A stretch of 64,000 nucleotides of DNA, taken from assembly GCA_964399635.1 (NCBI GenBank), contig CAYNRU010000013.1, positions 1 to 64,000 of the forward strand, read 5' to 3'. Below are positions 35,054-42,942 of this stretch, one piece after another. How positions within the stretch are numbered: the first letter of the stretch is position 1; the number at the start of each line of letters is the position of its first letter. The DNA comes from UBA4615 sp964399635. Lineage in GTDB: Bacteria > Pseudomonadota > Gammaproteobacteria > Burkholderiales > Burkholderiaceae_E. The notes below the pieces were generated by a model that was given only the letters and a program-made list of their open reading frames with translations, ran no database searches and was not told the origin of the DNA. The position numbers and the translations under genes were made by a program.

Positions 35054-36070
35054 TCAGGCGGCCTGCGCCGGGCCCTCGAGCAAGGCGCTCAGCGATCGAC
35101 CCTCATGCAGGCGGCGGATCGCTTCGGCGAACAGGCCGGCGATGCCGACGACCTCGAGCCGCCCTTGCGGCAGGCCTTCGCCCACCGCCGCGGGCAGCGC
35201 CACCGAGTCGGTCACCGACAGCGCGGCCAGGCCCGGCGTGCGCAGCACCGACGCGCCCTCGCCGGTGAACAGGCCGTGCGTGACCGACCCGAACACCCTG
35301 CGCGCGCCGTGTCCGACGCAGGCGGCGATCGCGCGGCGCAGGGTCTCGCCGCTGCTCAGCAGGTCGTCGACCAGCACCACGTCGCGGCCGGCGACGTCGC
35401 CCACGAACAGCCCGCCGCGCAGCCCCGCCTCCTCGCGGTGCTTCTCGACGATCCCCCAGCCGACCGGCCGTCCGAGCCGCGCGGCGAGCGCCTCGCGGAA
35501 TGCGTCGGCGCGCCTGAGGCCGCCTGCGTCCGGCGACACCACCGCCACCGGGGCGTCGCCGAGTTGCGCGGCAACCTGCTCGACCAGCAGCCAGCGCGCC
35601 TCGAGGTGCTCCGTACGGATGCGGAACGCGTTCTGATAGGCCGACAGGTTGTGGACGTCGATCGTCATCACCGCGTCGGCGCCGCTCGACTCGATCAGCG
35701 CGGCGACATATCGGGTGGGCAGCGGGGCCTGCGGCAGCGCGCGCCGATCCTGGCGGGCGTAGCACAGGTACGGCAGCACCGCCGTCAGCCGACCGCAGCC
35801 CGCATCGCGCAGCGCGCCGAGAAAGAACAGCAGCCGCACCAGCTTCTCGTCGACGCCGCAGCCCGGCTCTGCGTACAGCGACTGGACGACGTAGACGTCG
35901 TGCCCGTGCACGCCCTGCGTGGGCCGCAGCATGTGCTCGCCGTCGTCGAAGCGCCGCTCCTCGATCCCCGCGAGCGGACGCTCGAGCGCCGCGGCGATGC
36001 GCATTCCGAAGCCGCGGGTCTCGCCCGGCGCGAAGACGACGAGATCGCAACCCGGTGCGAGGCCGCTCAT
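35054..36070 (-). CDS. Divergent ribose-phosphate pyrophosphokinase (PRPP synthetase paralogue)
   Basis: A 338-residue member of the PRPP synthetase family. Conserved parts are YARQDR (104-109), SPDAGG (179-184) and the PRPP loop LVDDLLSSGETL (233-244). Two places depart from the housekeeping enzyme: the divalent-metal site reads IDVHNLSAYQNAF rather than DLHxxQIQGFF, and the flexible-loop KRR reads KHREE at 210-214. It is probably a paralogue with altered function. The ATG at 36070 overlaps the stop of the hydrolase gene by 4 nt; it is the last gene of the operon below an FNR-type box. Confidence 0.82.
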   Translation of the reverse strand: MSGLAPGCDLVVFAPGETRGFGMRIAAALERPLAGIEERRFDDGEHMLRPTQGVHGHDVYVVQSLYAEPGCGVDEKLVRLLFFLGALRDAGCGRLTAVLPYLCYARQDRRALPQAPLPTRYVAALIESSGADAVMTIDVHNLSAYQNAFRIRTEHLEARWLLVEQVAAQLGDAPVAVVSPDAGGLRRADAFREALAARLGRPVGWGIVEKHREEAGLRGGLFVGDVAGRDVVLVDDLLSSGETLRRAIAACVGHGARRVFGSVTHGLFTGEGASVLRTPGLAALSVTDSVALPAAVGEGLPQGRLEVVGIAGLFAEAIRRLHEGRSLSALLEGPAQAA

Positions 36071-36750
36071 GCCGGGGCGCCCCGGCCGTCGCCGTGCGCG
36101 CGCACCTCGCCCTGCGGACGCAGGAAGCGCACGAACCACGCCGCGGCCAGCCGGGTCATCGCGTCGAGCGCCCCGGGCTCCTCGAAGAGGTGCGTGGCCC
36201 CGGGCACGACCTCGATCCGATGCTCGCGGCGCAGCCGCGTCGAGGCGACGCGATTGAGCCGAAGCACCGACTCGTCGCGACCGCCGACGATCAGCAGCGT
36301 CGGCGCACGCACCCTGGAGAGCGCCGCCTCGGCGAGGTCGGGCCGGCCCCCGCGCGACACCACCGCGGCGACCTGGTCGGGCCGGTCGGCCGCGACCTCG
36401 AGCGCGGCCGCCGCGCCGGTGCTGGCACCGAACAGGCCGATGGGCGCGTGCGACAGGTCGGGCCTGCGGGCGAGCCAGCGCAGCGCCATGTCGAGCCGCC
36501 CCGAGAGCAGCCCGATGTCGAAGCGCAGCCGCGCCGTCCGCTGGTCGAACGCCTGCTCGTCGGCACCGAGCAGGTCGAACAGCAGCGTCCCCAGCCCCGC
36601 GTCGGCCAGCGCACGCGCGACCTGCCGGTTGCGGCTGCTGAAGCGGCCGCTGCCTTGCACGAACACCACGCAGCCCGCCGAGCCCTGCGGCAGGTCGAGG
36701 AAGCCCCCCAGCTCGATGCCGTCCACGGGGATGGACACGTCCTCGCTCAT
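36067..36750 (-). CDS. Dienelactone-hydrolase-like alpha/beta hydrolase
   Basis: A 227-residue alpha/beta hydrolase. The nucleophile elbow is GLFGASTGAA (Ser at about 114), with Asp in LIVGGRDESVLRLN and His in GATHLFEEPGAL completing the triad. It resembles the small hydrolases that occur with phosphoribosyltransferase genes in betaproteobacterial stress regions; no substrate is known. I start at the ATG at 36750 (MSEDV), with GAGGTG 8 nt upstream; a GTG at 36759 adds three residues. It overlaps the PRPP synthetase gene and follows the phosphoribosyltransferase by 10 bp. Confidence 0.8.
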   Translation of the reverse strand: MSEDVSIPVDGIELGGFLDLPQGSAGCVVFVQGSGRFSSRNRQVARALADAGLGTLLFDLLGADEQAFDQRTARLRFDIGLLSGRLDMALRWLARRPDLSHAPIGLFGASTGAAAALEVAADRPDQVAAVVSRGGRPDLAEAALSRVRAPTLLIVGGRDESVLRLNRVASTRLRREHRIEVVPGATHLFEEPGALDAMTRLAAAWFVRFLRPQGEVRAHGDGRGAPA

Positions 36751-36760
36751 GACCGGCACC

Positions 36761-37450
36761 TCACGATGCTGCCCAGTTCGACGCGAGGATCTCCCGGACC
36801 TCGTCGTCGGACACCTGCGAGAAGTCGCGGTACCACAGCCCGATCGCGATCAAGGGCTCGGGCGTGGCGAGGCACACCACGTCGTCCACTTCGCCGGCCA
36901 GGCGCGAAAGGCTGTCGGAGGCACCCACGGGCACCGCCACGATCACGCGGGCCGGGTGCCGCGCGGCCACCGCCCGGGCTGCAGCCCGCATCGTCGCGCC
37001 AGTGGCAAGGCCGTCGTCGACCAGCAGCACGCGCCGCCCTTCCAGCACCGGCGGCGGCCGGTCGCCGCGGTAGAGGCGCTCGCGGCGCTGCAGCTCGGCG
37101 CGCTCGCGGGTCACCACCCGATCGAAGGCGGCGGCGTCCACAGCCGCTGCGATCTCGTCGTTGAGCACCTGTACGTCGCCCGAGGCGATCGCACCCATCG
37201 CGAGCTCGGGCTGCAAGGGATGGCCGAGCTTCCTGACGATCATCAGGTCGAGCGGCGCGCCCAGCGCGCGCGCCACCTCGGCCGCCACCGGCACGCCGCC
37301 GCGCGGCAGCCCGAGCACAACGATGTCCTGCACGGCTCCCGGGCGCTTGCCGTCGCCGAACTCGACGACAAGCTCGCGCGCCAGCGCCCGCCCGGCGTCG
37401 CGACGATCCGCCCAGCGGGTTACGGATGCATCCTGCGGCGCGCTGCGCAC
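36761..37450 (-). CDS. Phosphoribosyltransferase domain protein
   Basis: A 229-residue protein with a type I phosphoribosyltransferase fold. The PRPP loop is VLLVDDGLATGATM near residue 142, and an upstream VLGLPRGGVPVAAEVA matches the first conserved region. Such proteins with no assigned base are common next to PRPP synthetase paralogues and dienelactone hydrolases, as here. The transferred base is unknown. It lies between the DUF2934 gene (12 bp) and the hydrolase (10 bp). Confidence 0.85.
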   Translation of the reverse strand: MRSAPQDASVTRWADRRDAGRALARELVVEFGDGKRPGAVQDIVVLGLPRGGVPVAAEVARALGAPLDLMIVRKLGHPLQPELAMGAIASGDVQVLNDEIAAAVDAAAFDRVVTRERAELQRRERLYRGDRPPPVLEGRRVLLVDDGLATGATMRAAARAVAARHPARVIVAVPVGASDSLSRLAGEVDDVVCLATPEPLIAIGLWYRDFSQVSDDEVREILASNWAAS

Positions 37451-37462
37451 GCGCCCGCCGCG

Positions 37463-37831
37463 TCAGGCCACCGCAGCCGGGCCGGGGCCGTTCAGCCGAA
37501 GCTCGACCTCGCGTTCGGCCTCGAACCAGTCGTCGTCGGCGAGCCCGTCGGCAAAGCCGCGGCGCTCGGCGCGAAAGTAGGCGGCCACGGCGATGATCTC
37601 GCGGCGCGTGTCCTCGTCATCGGCGGCGGTCCGCGCGTTCGGCGCGGTGGCTGCGGGCTTGGCCGCGCGCGCACGCCGTGCCGGCGCCTTCCCGCCATCG
37701 GGCTGTCTGCCCGGGCCAGCCTTGCCCGCGGCATCGGCCGCTTTGGTGTCCGCAGGCGCGGCGGGCTCCGCCGCCACCGACTGCCTGGCCATCGGGCTGT
37801 CGTCCCTTCGGGCCGGATCGCTACGCGTCAT
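37463..37831 (-). CDS. DUF2934 domain protein
   Basis: A 122-residue protein. The first 75 residues are Ala/Lys/Arg-rich and low in complexity, like a disordered tail; the last 45 carry a DUF2934 motif (RREIIAVAAYFRAERRG, DDDWFEAEREV). The function of DUF2934 is unknown. The ATG at 37831 has an AGGAG site about 8 nt upstream and is preferred; in-frame ATGs at 37855 and 37885 are alternatives. As the first gene downstream of the FNR-type box at 37970 it probably leads the operon through to the PRPP synthetase. Confidence 0.65.
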   Translation of the reverse strand: MTRSDPARRDDSPMARQSVAAEPAAPADTKAADAAGKAGPGRQPDGGKAPARRARAAKPAATAPNARTAADDEDTRREIIAVAAYFRAERRGFADGLADDDWFEAEREVELRLNGPGPAAVA

Positions 37832-37969
37832 CGCTCTTCTCCTCGTCGACGTCATCGGGCGGCGCCGCGTCTCCGAGCGCGTCATCAGGCGCCGTCCGGA
37901 TCCTGCGGGGCCTGCGGCGATGAGCGTTGCCCCGGTTTCCTATTCCACACCGACGGCGCGCGGTGGCGA

Positions 37970-37983
37970 TTGACGCATGTCAA
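37970..37983. promoter_or_regulatory. FNR/Anr-type (CRP-FNR family) binding site
   Basis: TTGAC-GCAT-GTCAA is a perfect 14 bp dyad of the CRP/FNR oxygen-regulator type (TTGAT-N4-ATCAA consensus; TTGAx-N4-xTCAA variants are common in betaproteobacteria). The palindrome extends to 8 bp arms at 37967-37986. On the minus strand a GAATAG (37945-37940) lies at the right distance for a class II promoter with the box near -41.5, and the DUF2934 gene starts about 100 bp further on. RmuC ends upstream, so the site serves the DUF2934-to-PRPP synthetase operon. The regulator is inferred. Confidence 0.6.
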
Positions 37984-38053
37984 TCGTTCGGCAGGTCCCA
38001 CGCCTGGACGGGGCGAAGTCCTGCACGGCACCGTCCGGGGCGCCGATCGCGAC

Positions 38054-39388
38054 TCAGGGCAGCGGGCCTTCCGGGTCCTCGGACACGTCCGGCACGAGGG
38101 GGGCGCCCGGCGCGGCGGGCAGCTCCTGGACATCGCGCAGGCGCCGCACGATCGCCCTCGAGCGGACCTCGGCGGTATCGAGCGAGTTGCTGACCGACTG
38201 CAGCTGCTGGCGGGTCTTCGCGAGCACGTCGCCGAACTTTCCGAACTCGGTCTTGACCGCGCCGAGCACCGCCCAGACCTCGCTCGTGCGCTGCTCGACG
38301 GCGAGCGTGCGAAAACCCATCTGCAGGCTGTTGAGCAGCGCGGCGAGCGTGGTCGGACCCGAGAGCACCACGCGGTGCTCGCGCTGCAGCTCGTCGACCA
38401 GGCCGGCCCGGCGCACGACCTCCGCGTACAGGCCTTCGGTCGGCAGGAACAGCAGCGCGAAGTCGGTGGTGTGCGGCGGCGCGAGGTACTTCTCGCGGAT
38501 CCGGCGCGCCTCGCTGCGGATCCGAGACTCGAGCGCACGCCCGGCGTCGTCGGCGGCGACCGCGTCGGCGCGGTCGTGCGCATGCTGCAGCCGTTCCCAG
38601 TCCTCGCGCGGGAACTTCGCGTCGATGGGCAACCACACCGCCTGCTCGCGCCCCGGCAGGCGGATCGCGAATTCGACGCGCTCGGCCGAGCCGGGCACGG
38701 TCGCGACGTTGGCCGCGTACTGCCCGGGCGCGAGCATCTGCTCGAGCAGCGCCGAGAGCTGCACCTCGCCCCAGATGCCGCGCGTCTTGACGTTGGACAG
38801 CACGCGCTTGAGGTCGCCGACGTCCGACGCCAGCGCGTGCATCTCCCCCAGTCCGCGGTGGACCTGCTCGAGCCGGTCGGACACCAGCCGGAAGCTCTCG
38901 CCGAGCCGCTGCTCCAGCGTCGCGTGCAGCTTCTCGTCGACGGTGGCCCGCATCGCCTCCAGCCTCGCGCCGTTGTCCGTCTGCAGCTCGCGCAGGCGGG
39001 CCTCGAGCGTCGTGCGGACCTCGGCGAGCCGGCGCTCGTTGGAGTCGGTGAGCCGTACGAGTTGCTGCGCGAAGCCGTCGATCTGCGCGTTCTGGATCTG
39101 CGCGACGCTGGCCAGCTGGGCGGTCATCTGCCGCCCGAACCGGCCGATCGACTCGGACATCTCGGCGCGGTTGCCGCGCGCCTGCTCCAGCACTTCGCCG
39201 CGCACCTCGCGCTGTACCCCTTCGAGCGCCTGGCGCTGCGAGCGCTCGAGGGTGGCGAGCGCCTCGCGCATCGCGTCCTCGAGCGAGCGGGCCCCGAGCG
39301 GGCGGCGCAGCACCAGCAGCATGAGCAGCACCAGCGCCACGAGCAGCGCGGCGGCGATCGCGGCCAGCAGCAGCTCGACCGTGCTCAT
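38054..39388 (-). CDS. rmuC: RmuC-like DNA recombination-associated protein
   Basis: A 444-residue RmuC-family protein. Residues about 5-28 form one membrane anchor, residues 35-190 are a long coiled coil rich in Glu, Arg and Gln, and the conserved nuclease-like domain follows: NVKTRGIWGEVQL, LPIDAKFPREDW and DFALLFLPTEGLYAEV. RmuC limits DNA rearrangements at short inverted repeats in E. coli; the mechanism is not settled. Length is typical. It follows the globin gene by 36 bp, possibly as one transcript. Confidence 0.9.
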   Translation of the reverse strand: MSTVELLLAAIAAALLVALVLLMLLVLRRPLGARSLEDAMREALATLERSQRQALEGVQREVRGEVLEQARGNRAEMSESIGRFGRQMTAQLASVAQIQNAQIDGFAQQLVRLTDSNERRLAEVRTTLEARLRELQTDNGARLEAMRATVDEKLHATLEQRLGESFRLVSDRLEQVHRGLGEMHALASDVGDLKRVLSNVKTRGIWGEVQLSALLEQMLAPGQYAANVATVPGSAERVEFAIRLPGREQAVWLPIDAKFPREDWERLQHAHDRADAVAADDAGRALESRIRSEARRIREKYLAPPHTTDFALLFLPTEGLYAEVVRRAGLVDELQREHRVVLSGPTTLAALLNSLQMGFRTLAVEQRTSEVWAVLGAVKTEFGKFGDVLAKTRQQLQSVSNSLDTAEVRSRAIVRRLRDVQELPAAPGAPLVPDVSEDPEGPLP

Positions 39389-39424
39389 GCGCCGCGTGGC
39401 CCGCGACGTGGCGGCGCCGCGGCC

Positions 39425-39850
39425 TCAGCCGGCACGGTTGCGCATCCAGTCGGCGGTGCCCGAGAAGGACTCGAGCAGGCGGTCGAACAGCGGCTGCGCC
39501 ACGCCGCGATCGGCCATCGCCTCGGCCATGCACAGCAGCCACTGGTCGCGCTCGGCGCTGGCGATCGGGTAGGGCAGGTGCCGGGCGCGCAACCGCGGAT
39601 GGCCAAACCGCTCGACGTACAGGTCAGGCCCGCCCAGCCAGCCGCACAGGAACCAGAACAGCTTGTCGCGGGAGCCCTCGAGCTCGGGCGGATGAAGCGC
39701 ACGGATGCCAGCGAAGCGCTCGTCGATCGCCATCACGTCGTAGAAGCGATCGACCAGGGCGCGCACCGCCGCCTCGCCGCCGATCGCCTCGAATGCGCTG
39801 GCGGGCTGGGGGTCGGCGGTGCCGCCGCCCGGTTCGGTCTGGCTCGTCAT
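39425..39850 (-). CDS. Group II truncated hemoglobin
   Basis: A 141-residue 2/2 hemoglobin of group II (trHbO type). The N-terminal Ala/Pro-rich 17 residues precede FEAIGGEAAVRALVDRFYDVM; the distal and FG region includes GWLGGPDLYVERFGHPRLRARH with the proximal haem-ligand His in the last HPRLRARHLPYPI segment. Such globins bind O2 or NO and are widespread in Burkholderiales. It is divergent from the two-component response regulator (128 bp apart) and upstream of rmuC. Confidence 0.85.
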   Translation of the reverse strand: MTSQTEPGGGTADPQPASAFEAIGGEAAVRALVDRFYDVMAIDERFAGIRALHPPELEGSRDKLFWFLCGWLGGPDLYVERFGHPRLRARHLPYPIASAERDQWLLCMAEAMADRGVAQPLFDRLLESFSGTADWMRNRAG

Positions 39851-39978
39851 GCGGGCATTCTAGGCGAGTCGCGGCTCGTCCCCGAACGCGTTAAGCTCGG
39901 CTCGATGCGCATGCCTCCGCCCGCCCCGCCGCTGCGCCCCGCCGCGCCTCACGCCCGCTCGCGCGGCGCGCCGCGACG

Positions 39979-40713
39979 ATGACCGCGCCATCCAACCCGG
40001 ACGCGGGTCCGATGCGCGTGCTGGTCGTGGAGGACGAGCGCACCATCGCCGCGAACCTGCACGATTTCCTGTCGGCCCGCGGCATGCAGGTCGACCTCGC
40101 CTACGATGGGGCGGCAGCGCTCGCGCGGCTCAGCTCCGAGACCTTCGACGCGATCGTGCTGGACCTGGGGCTGCCGCGCATCGAGGGCACCGCGCTGCTC
40201 GGGCAGCTGCGCCGCGTGCTCGGCGTCCCGACGCCGGTGCTGGTGCTGACCGCCCGGGACACGCTCAACGACAAGCTCGACGCCTTCGCCCTCGGTGCCG
40301 ACGACTACATCGTCAAGCCCTTCGCCCTCGCCGAGATCGCGGTTCGGCTGGGTGCGCTGGTGCGGCGCGCCCGCGGTGCGGTCGTCGACGACGTGCTGCG
40401 CGCGGGCACCCTGCGCCTGGACCGGCGCACGCACGAGGCCTGGGTCGGCGACAAGCCGCTGCGGCTGATGCCGATGTCGATGCGCATGCTCGAGCTGCTG
40501 ATGCGCGATCCGGGCCGCGTGGTGACCCGCGGCGAGCTGCTCGCCGCGCTCTGGCCGCATGACGCGCCGGAGGGCGACCCGCTGCGCGGCCAGGTGCACC
40601 TGCTGCGCCGCGCGCTGGTGGCGACCGGCCACCCCGGCCTGGACACCGTGCACGGCGTCGGCTGGCGGCTCACGATGGGCACGCACCCCGGACCGTCGCA
40701 GGACCTGCGATGA
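39979..40713 (+). CDS. OmpR/PhoB-family response regulator
   Basis: A 244-residue response regulator with a receiver domain (Asp62 in VLDLGLPR, Lys in DDYIVKPF) and a C-terminal winged-helix DNA-binding domain (residues about 145-230, TRGELLAALW and a final DTVHGVGWRL). It probably controls the genes that follow: a kinase, a PAP2 phosphatase and an EptA-type transferase, a pattern seen in lipid A-modification systems such as PmrAB. The start may be the first ATG (MTAPS) or Met12 (MRVLVV). The stop overlaps the kinase ATG by 4 nt. Confidence 0.88.
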   Translation: MTAPSNPDAGPMRVLVVEDERTIAANLHDFLSARGMQVDLAYDGAAALARLSSETFDAIVLDLGLPRIEGTALLGQLRRVLGVPTPVLVLTARDTLNDKLDAFALGADDYIVKPFALAEIAVRLGALVRRARGAVVDDVLRAGTLRLDRRTHEAWVGDKPLRLMPMSMRMLELLMRDPGRVVTRGELLAALWPHDAPEGDPLRGQVHLLRRALVATGHPGLDTVHGVGWRLTMGTHPGPSQDLR

Positions 40714-42011
40714 ACCTGCAGAGCCGCGTCACCAGCGCGCTGGTCGCGCTCCTGAGCGTCTTCGTGGTGGCGCAGGCGCTGCTCGCCTACCTGTCCCTCG
40801 AGGAGCAGGAGGACCGGATCGCCGACGAGATGGTGACGGCCGAGGCCAAGCAGCTCGCCCTGTACGCCGAGCGCGGTGACCTCGACGGCCCGCGCGCCTC
40901 CGACGTGCTCGACCGCAGCACGGACATCGCGGCCTGGCTGATCAGGCCCGACGGCTCGACGGTCCCCGAGCCGCTGCCGGCGCCGCTCGCCAGCCTGAGC
41001 CACGGCACGCACCGGTTGGGCGGCAGCATGCGGGATCACCACGTGGTGGTCATGCCCACGTCCGCGGGGCGGCTCGTGGTGCGCTACGACGCGCATCGCA
41101 ACGAGGCGCAGGTCCACCAGTACGCCGCCTACCTCGTTGGCCTGGGGACGCTGTGCATCCTGCTCGGGGCGGTGGTGGCGCGCCAGCTCGCACGCGTCGT
41201 GGTCGCGCCACTGGAACGCCTGACCGCGCGCCTGTCGGACTGGGCGCCCGACGTGCGCACGCCCCCGACCGGCGCCTCGGACGAGGAGGCCCGACTGCTC
41301 GAAGCCTTCGGCAGGATGCAGGCCCGCTTCGAGCAGGCGATCGCGCACGAGCGCGAGTTCGCCGCGAACGTCGGCCACGAGCTGCGCACGCCGCTCGCCG
41401 CGCTGCGCACCGACCTGGAGATGCTCGCCGATGCGCCGGACCTGGCCGACGGCCCGCGTGCGCGCATCGGACGGATGCTGGCCTCGGTCGACGCAATCGC
41501 GGGCTCGATCGCGTCGGCGCAGTCACTCGGCACCGAGCGGCAGCGCACCGCCACCGACGCGGTGGATCTCGCGCGCTGTGTGGATGACGCCTGGCTCACG
41601 CTCGAGCCCGCCGCGCTGCAGCGCGGCCTCAGCTTCGAGAACCTCGTACCCCGGGGCACGATCGCTCGGGTCGACCGCCATGCGCTGCTCACCATCCTGC
41701 GCAACCTCCTGCGCAACGCGGCCGAGCATGCCGCCCCGGCGCGCTGCGTGGTCAGCGGGGACGGCGCCGCGCTCACCGTCGAGGACGACGGCCCGGGAAT
41801 CGACGCGGACGAGCTGCCGCACCTGTTCGAGCGCTCGTGGCGTGGCCGCCGGGGCGATACGCCGCGCGAGGATGCGCCCGAGCGCGGCCTGGGCCTGGCC
41901 ATCGCCCGCCGGATGGCCGAGCTCAACAGCTGGCAGCTGAGCGCTTCGACCCGCGCCGGCGGCGGCCTGCGGTTCACGCTGACGCTGAGCGCGGCGCAGC
42001 GCGACGCCTGA
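40710..42011 (+). CDS. Sensor histidine kinase
   Basis: A 433-residue inner-membrane kinase. A first transmembrane segment spans about residues 8-28 and a second about 140-158, enclosing a sensor domain of about 110 residues. The H-box FAANVGHELRTPLAAL has His223, the N-box reads LRNLLRNAAEHA and the G-boxes are EDDGPGID and GLGLAIAR. It would phosphorylate the overlapping response regulator. The periplasmic sensor domain resembles no domain I know by sight. The signal (metal, pH or peptide) is unknown. Confidence 0.87.
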   Translation: MNLQSRVTSALVALLSVFVVAQALLAYLSLEEQEDRIADEMVTAEAKQLALYAERGDLDGPRASDVLDRSTDIAAWLIRPDGSTVPEPLPAPLASLSHGTHRLGGSMRDHHVVVMPTSAGRLVVRYDAHRNEAQVHQYAAYLVGLGTLCILLGAVVARQLARVVVAPLERLTARLSDWAPDVRTPPTGASDEEARLLEAFGRMQARFEQAIAHEREFAANVGHELRTPLAALRTDLEMLADAPDLADGPRARIGRMLASVDAIAGSIASAQSLGTERQRTATDAVDLARCVDDAWLTLEPAALQRGLSFENLVPRGTIARVDRHALLTILRNLLRNAAEHAAPARCVVSGDGAALTVEDDGPGIDADELPHLFERSWRGRRGDTPREDAPERGLGLAIARRMAELNSWQLSASTRAGGGLRFTLTLSAAQRDA

Positions 42012-42189
42012 GCACACCGCGCACGGGAGCGGGTGGCCGTTCCAGGGGGGCCCTGCCGCGCGCGCCGGCGGGGCGCCACGACTCGCTCACACCCGAACGC
42101 CCATCCTGGGCCGTGAGCCTGTGATTCGACAGTGTTTCGACGCCGCGTCGACGCCGAGTGAACGCATCGGCGCCTATGCTGCGCGGCAA

Positions 42190-42942
42190 ATGTCCGCACT
42201 GCACCTCGCCCGGTCCGAGTTCCCGACCATACCGCTGCTGCTCGCGCCGCTCGTCGCGGCGGCGGTCGCGCTCGTGCTGGCCGCGACGGGCATCGACCAC
42301 GTGATCCAGGGCGTCTTCTACGACGCCTCGCTCGGCACCTTCCCGGCGCGGGCCTGGCCGTGGCTCGAGATCGTCGGCCACCGGCTGGCCAAGTCGCTGG
42401 TCTGGCTGGTCTGGCTGCTGCTGCTCGCCACGACCATCGCGTCCTACCGGATCGACGCGCTGGCACCCCATCGCGCCGTGCTCTGGGCGACCACCGCCGC
42501 GATGGCGGCCGGCCCGGCGCTGGTCTCGACCCTGAAGCTGTTCACCGGCCCACGCTGTCCCTGGGACCTCAAGGCGTTCGGCGGGCAGGCCGACGCCGCG
42601 ACCTCGCTGCTGACCTCCATGGCCGAGGCCGGGCGCTGCTTTCCGTCGGGGCACTCGGCGGGCGGCTTCTCGCTGTTCGCGGTGTACTTCGCCGGCATCG
42701 CGCTGGGCGACGCGCGCATCAGGCGGATCGGCCTGTGGACGGCCCTGGCGGGCGGCGTGCTGTTCAGCGCGGTGCGCATGGTACAGGGCGCGCACTTCAT
42801 GAGCCACGCGCTGTGGTCGGGCGTCGCCGACTGGACGGTCGCGCTGCTCATCTTCTCGCTCCTCGGGCGCGGCGCGCCCGCCACGCCGATGCCGCATCAT
42901 TCGGGCCAGCCTGCCGGCACCTCCCCCAATGACCTTCCTTGA
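42190..42942 (+). CDS. PAP2 family phosphatase (lipid A phosphatase-like)
   Basis: A 250-residue membrane phosphatase of the PAP2 superfamily. Hydrophobic segments flank the three catalytic motifs: KLFTGPRCPW (PAP2 motif 1, a divergent KxxxxxxRP), CFPSGHSAGGF (PSGH motif, catalytic His) and a third motif around VRMVQGAHFMSHAL (SRxxxxxHxxxD type, with SHAL). It resembles the LpxE/LpxT-like enzymes acting on lipid A or undecaprenyl phosphates. The ATG at 42190 gives the typical start. It overlaps eptA by 14 nt. Confidence 0.82.
   Translation: MSALHLARSEFPTIPLLLAPLVAAAVALVLAATGIDHVIQGVFYDASLGTFPARAWPWLEIVGHRLAKSLVWLVWLLLLATTIASYRIDALAPHRAVLWATTAAMAAGPALVSTLKLFTGPRCPWDLKAFGGQADAATSLLTSMAEAGRCFPSGHSAGGFSLFAVYFAGIALGDARIRRIGLWTALAGGVLFSAVRMVQGAHFMSHALWSGVADWTVALLIFSLLGRGAPATPMPHHSGQPAGTSPNDLP

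Noticed and set aside
37967..37986. Rho-independent terminator for rmuC at the 8 bp hairpin
   Set aside because: No run of T follows on the minus strand, and the symmetric TTGAC-N4-GTCAA core is better explained as an FNR-type box.
35105..39982. A 1625-codon plus-strand open frame across the PRPP synthetase, hydrolase, PRTase, RmuC and globin genes
   Set aside because: It is antisense to five recognisable genes and made of arginine/histidine/glutamine-rich repeats, the usual product of high GC with few stops.
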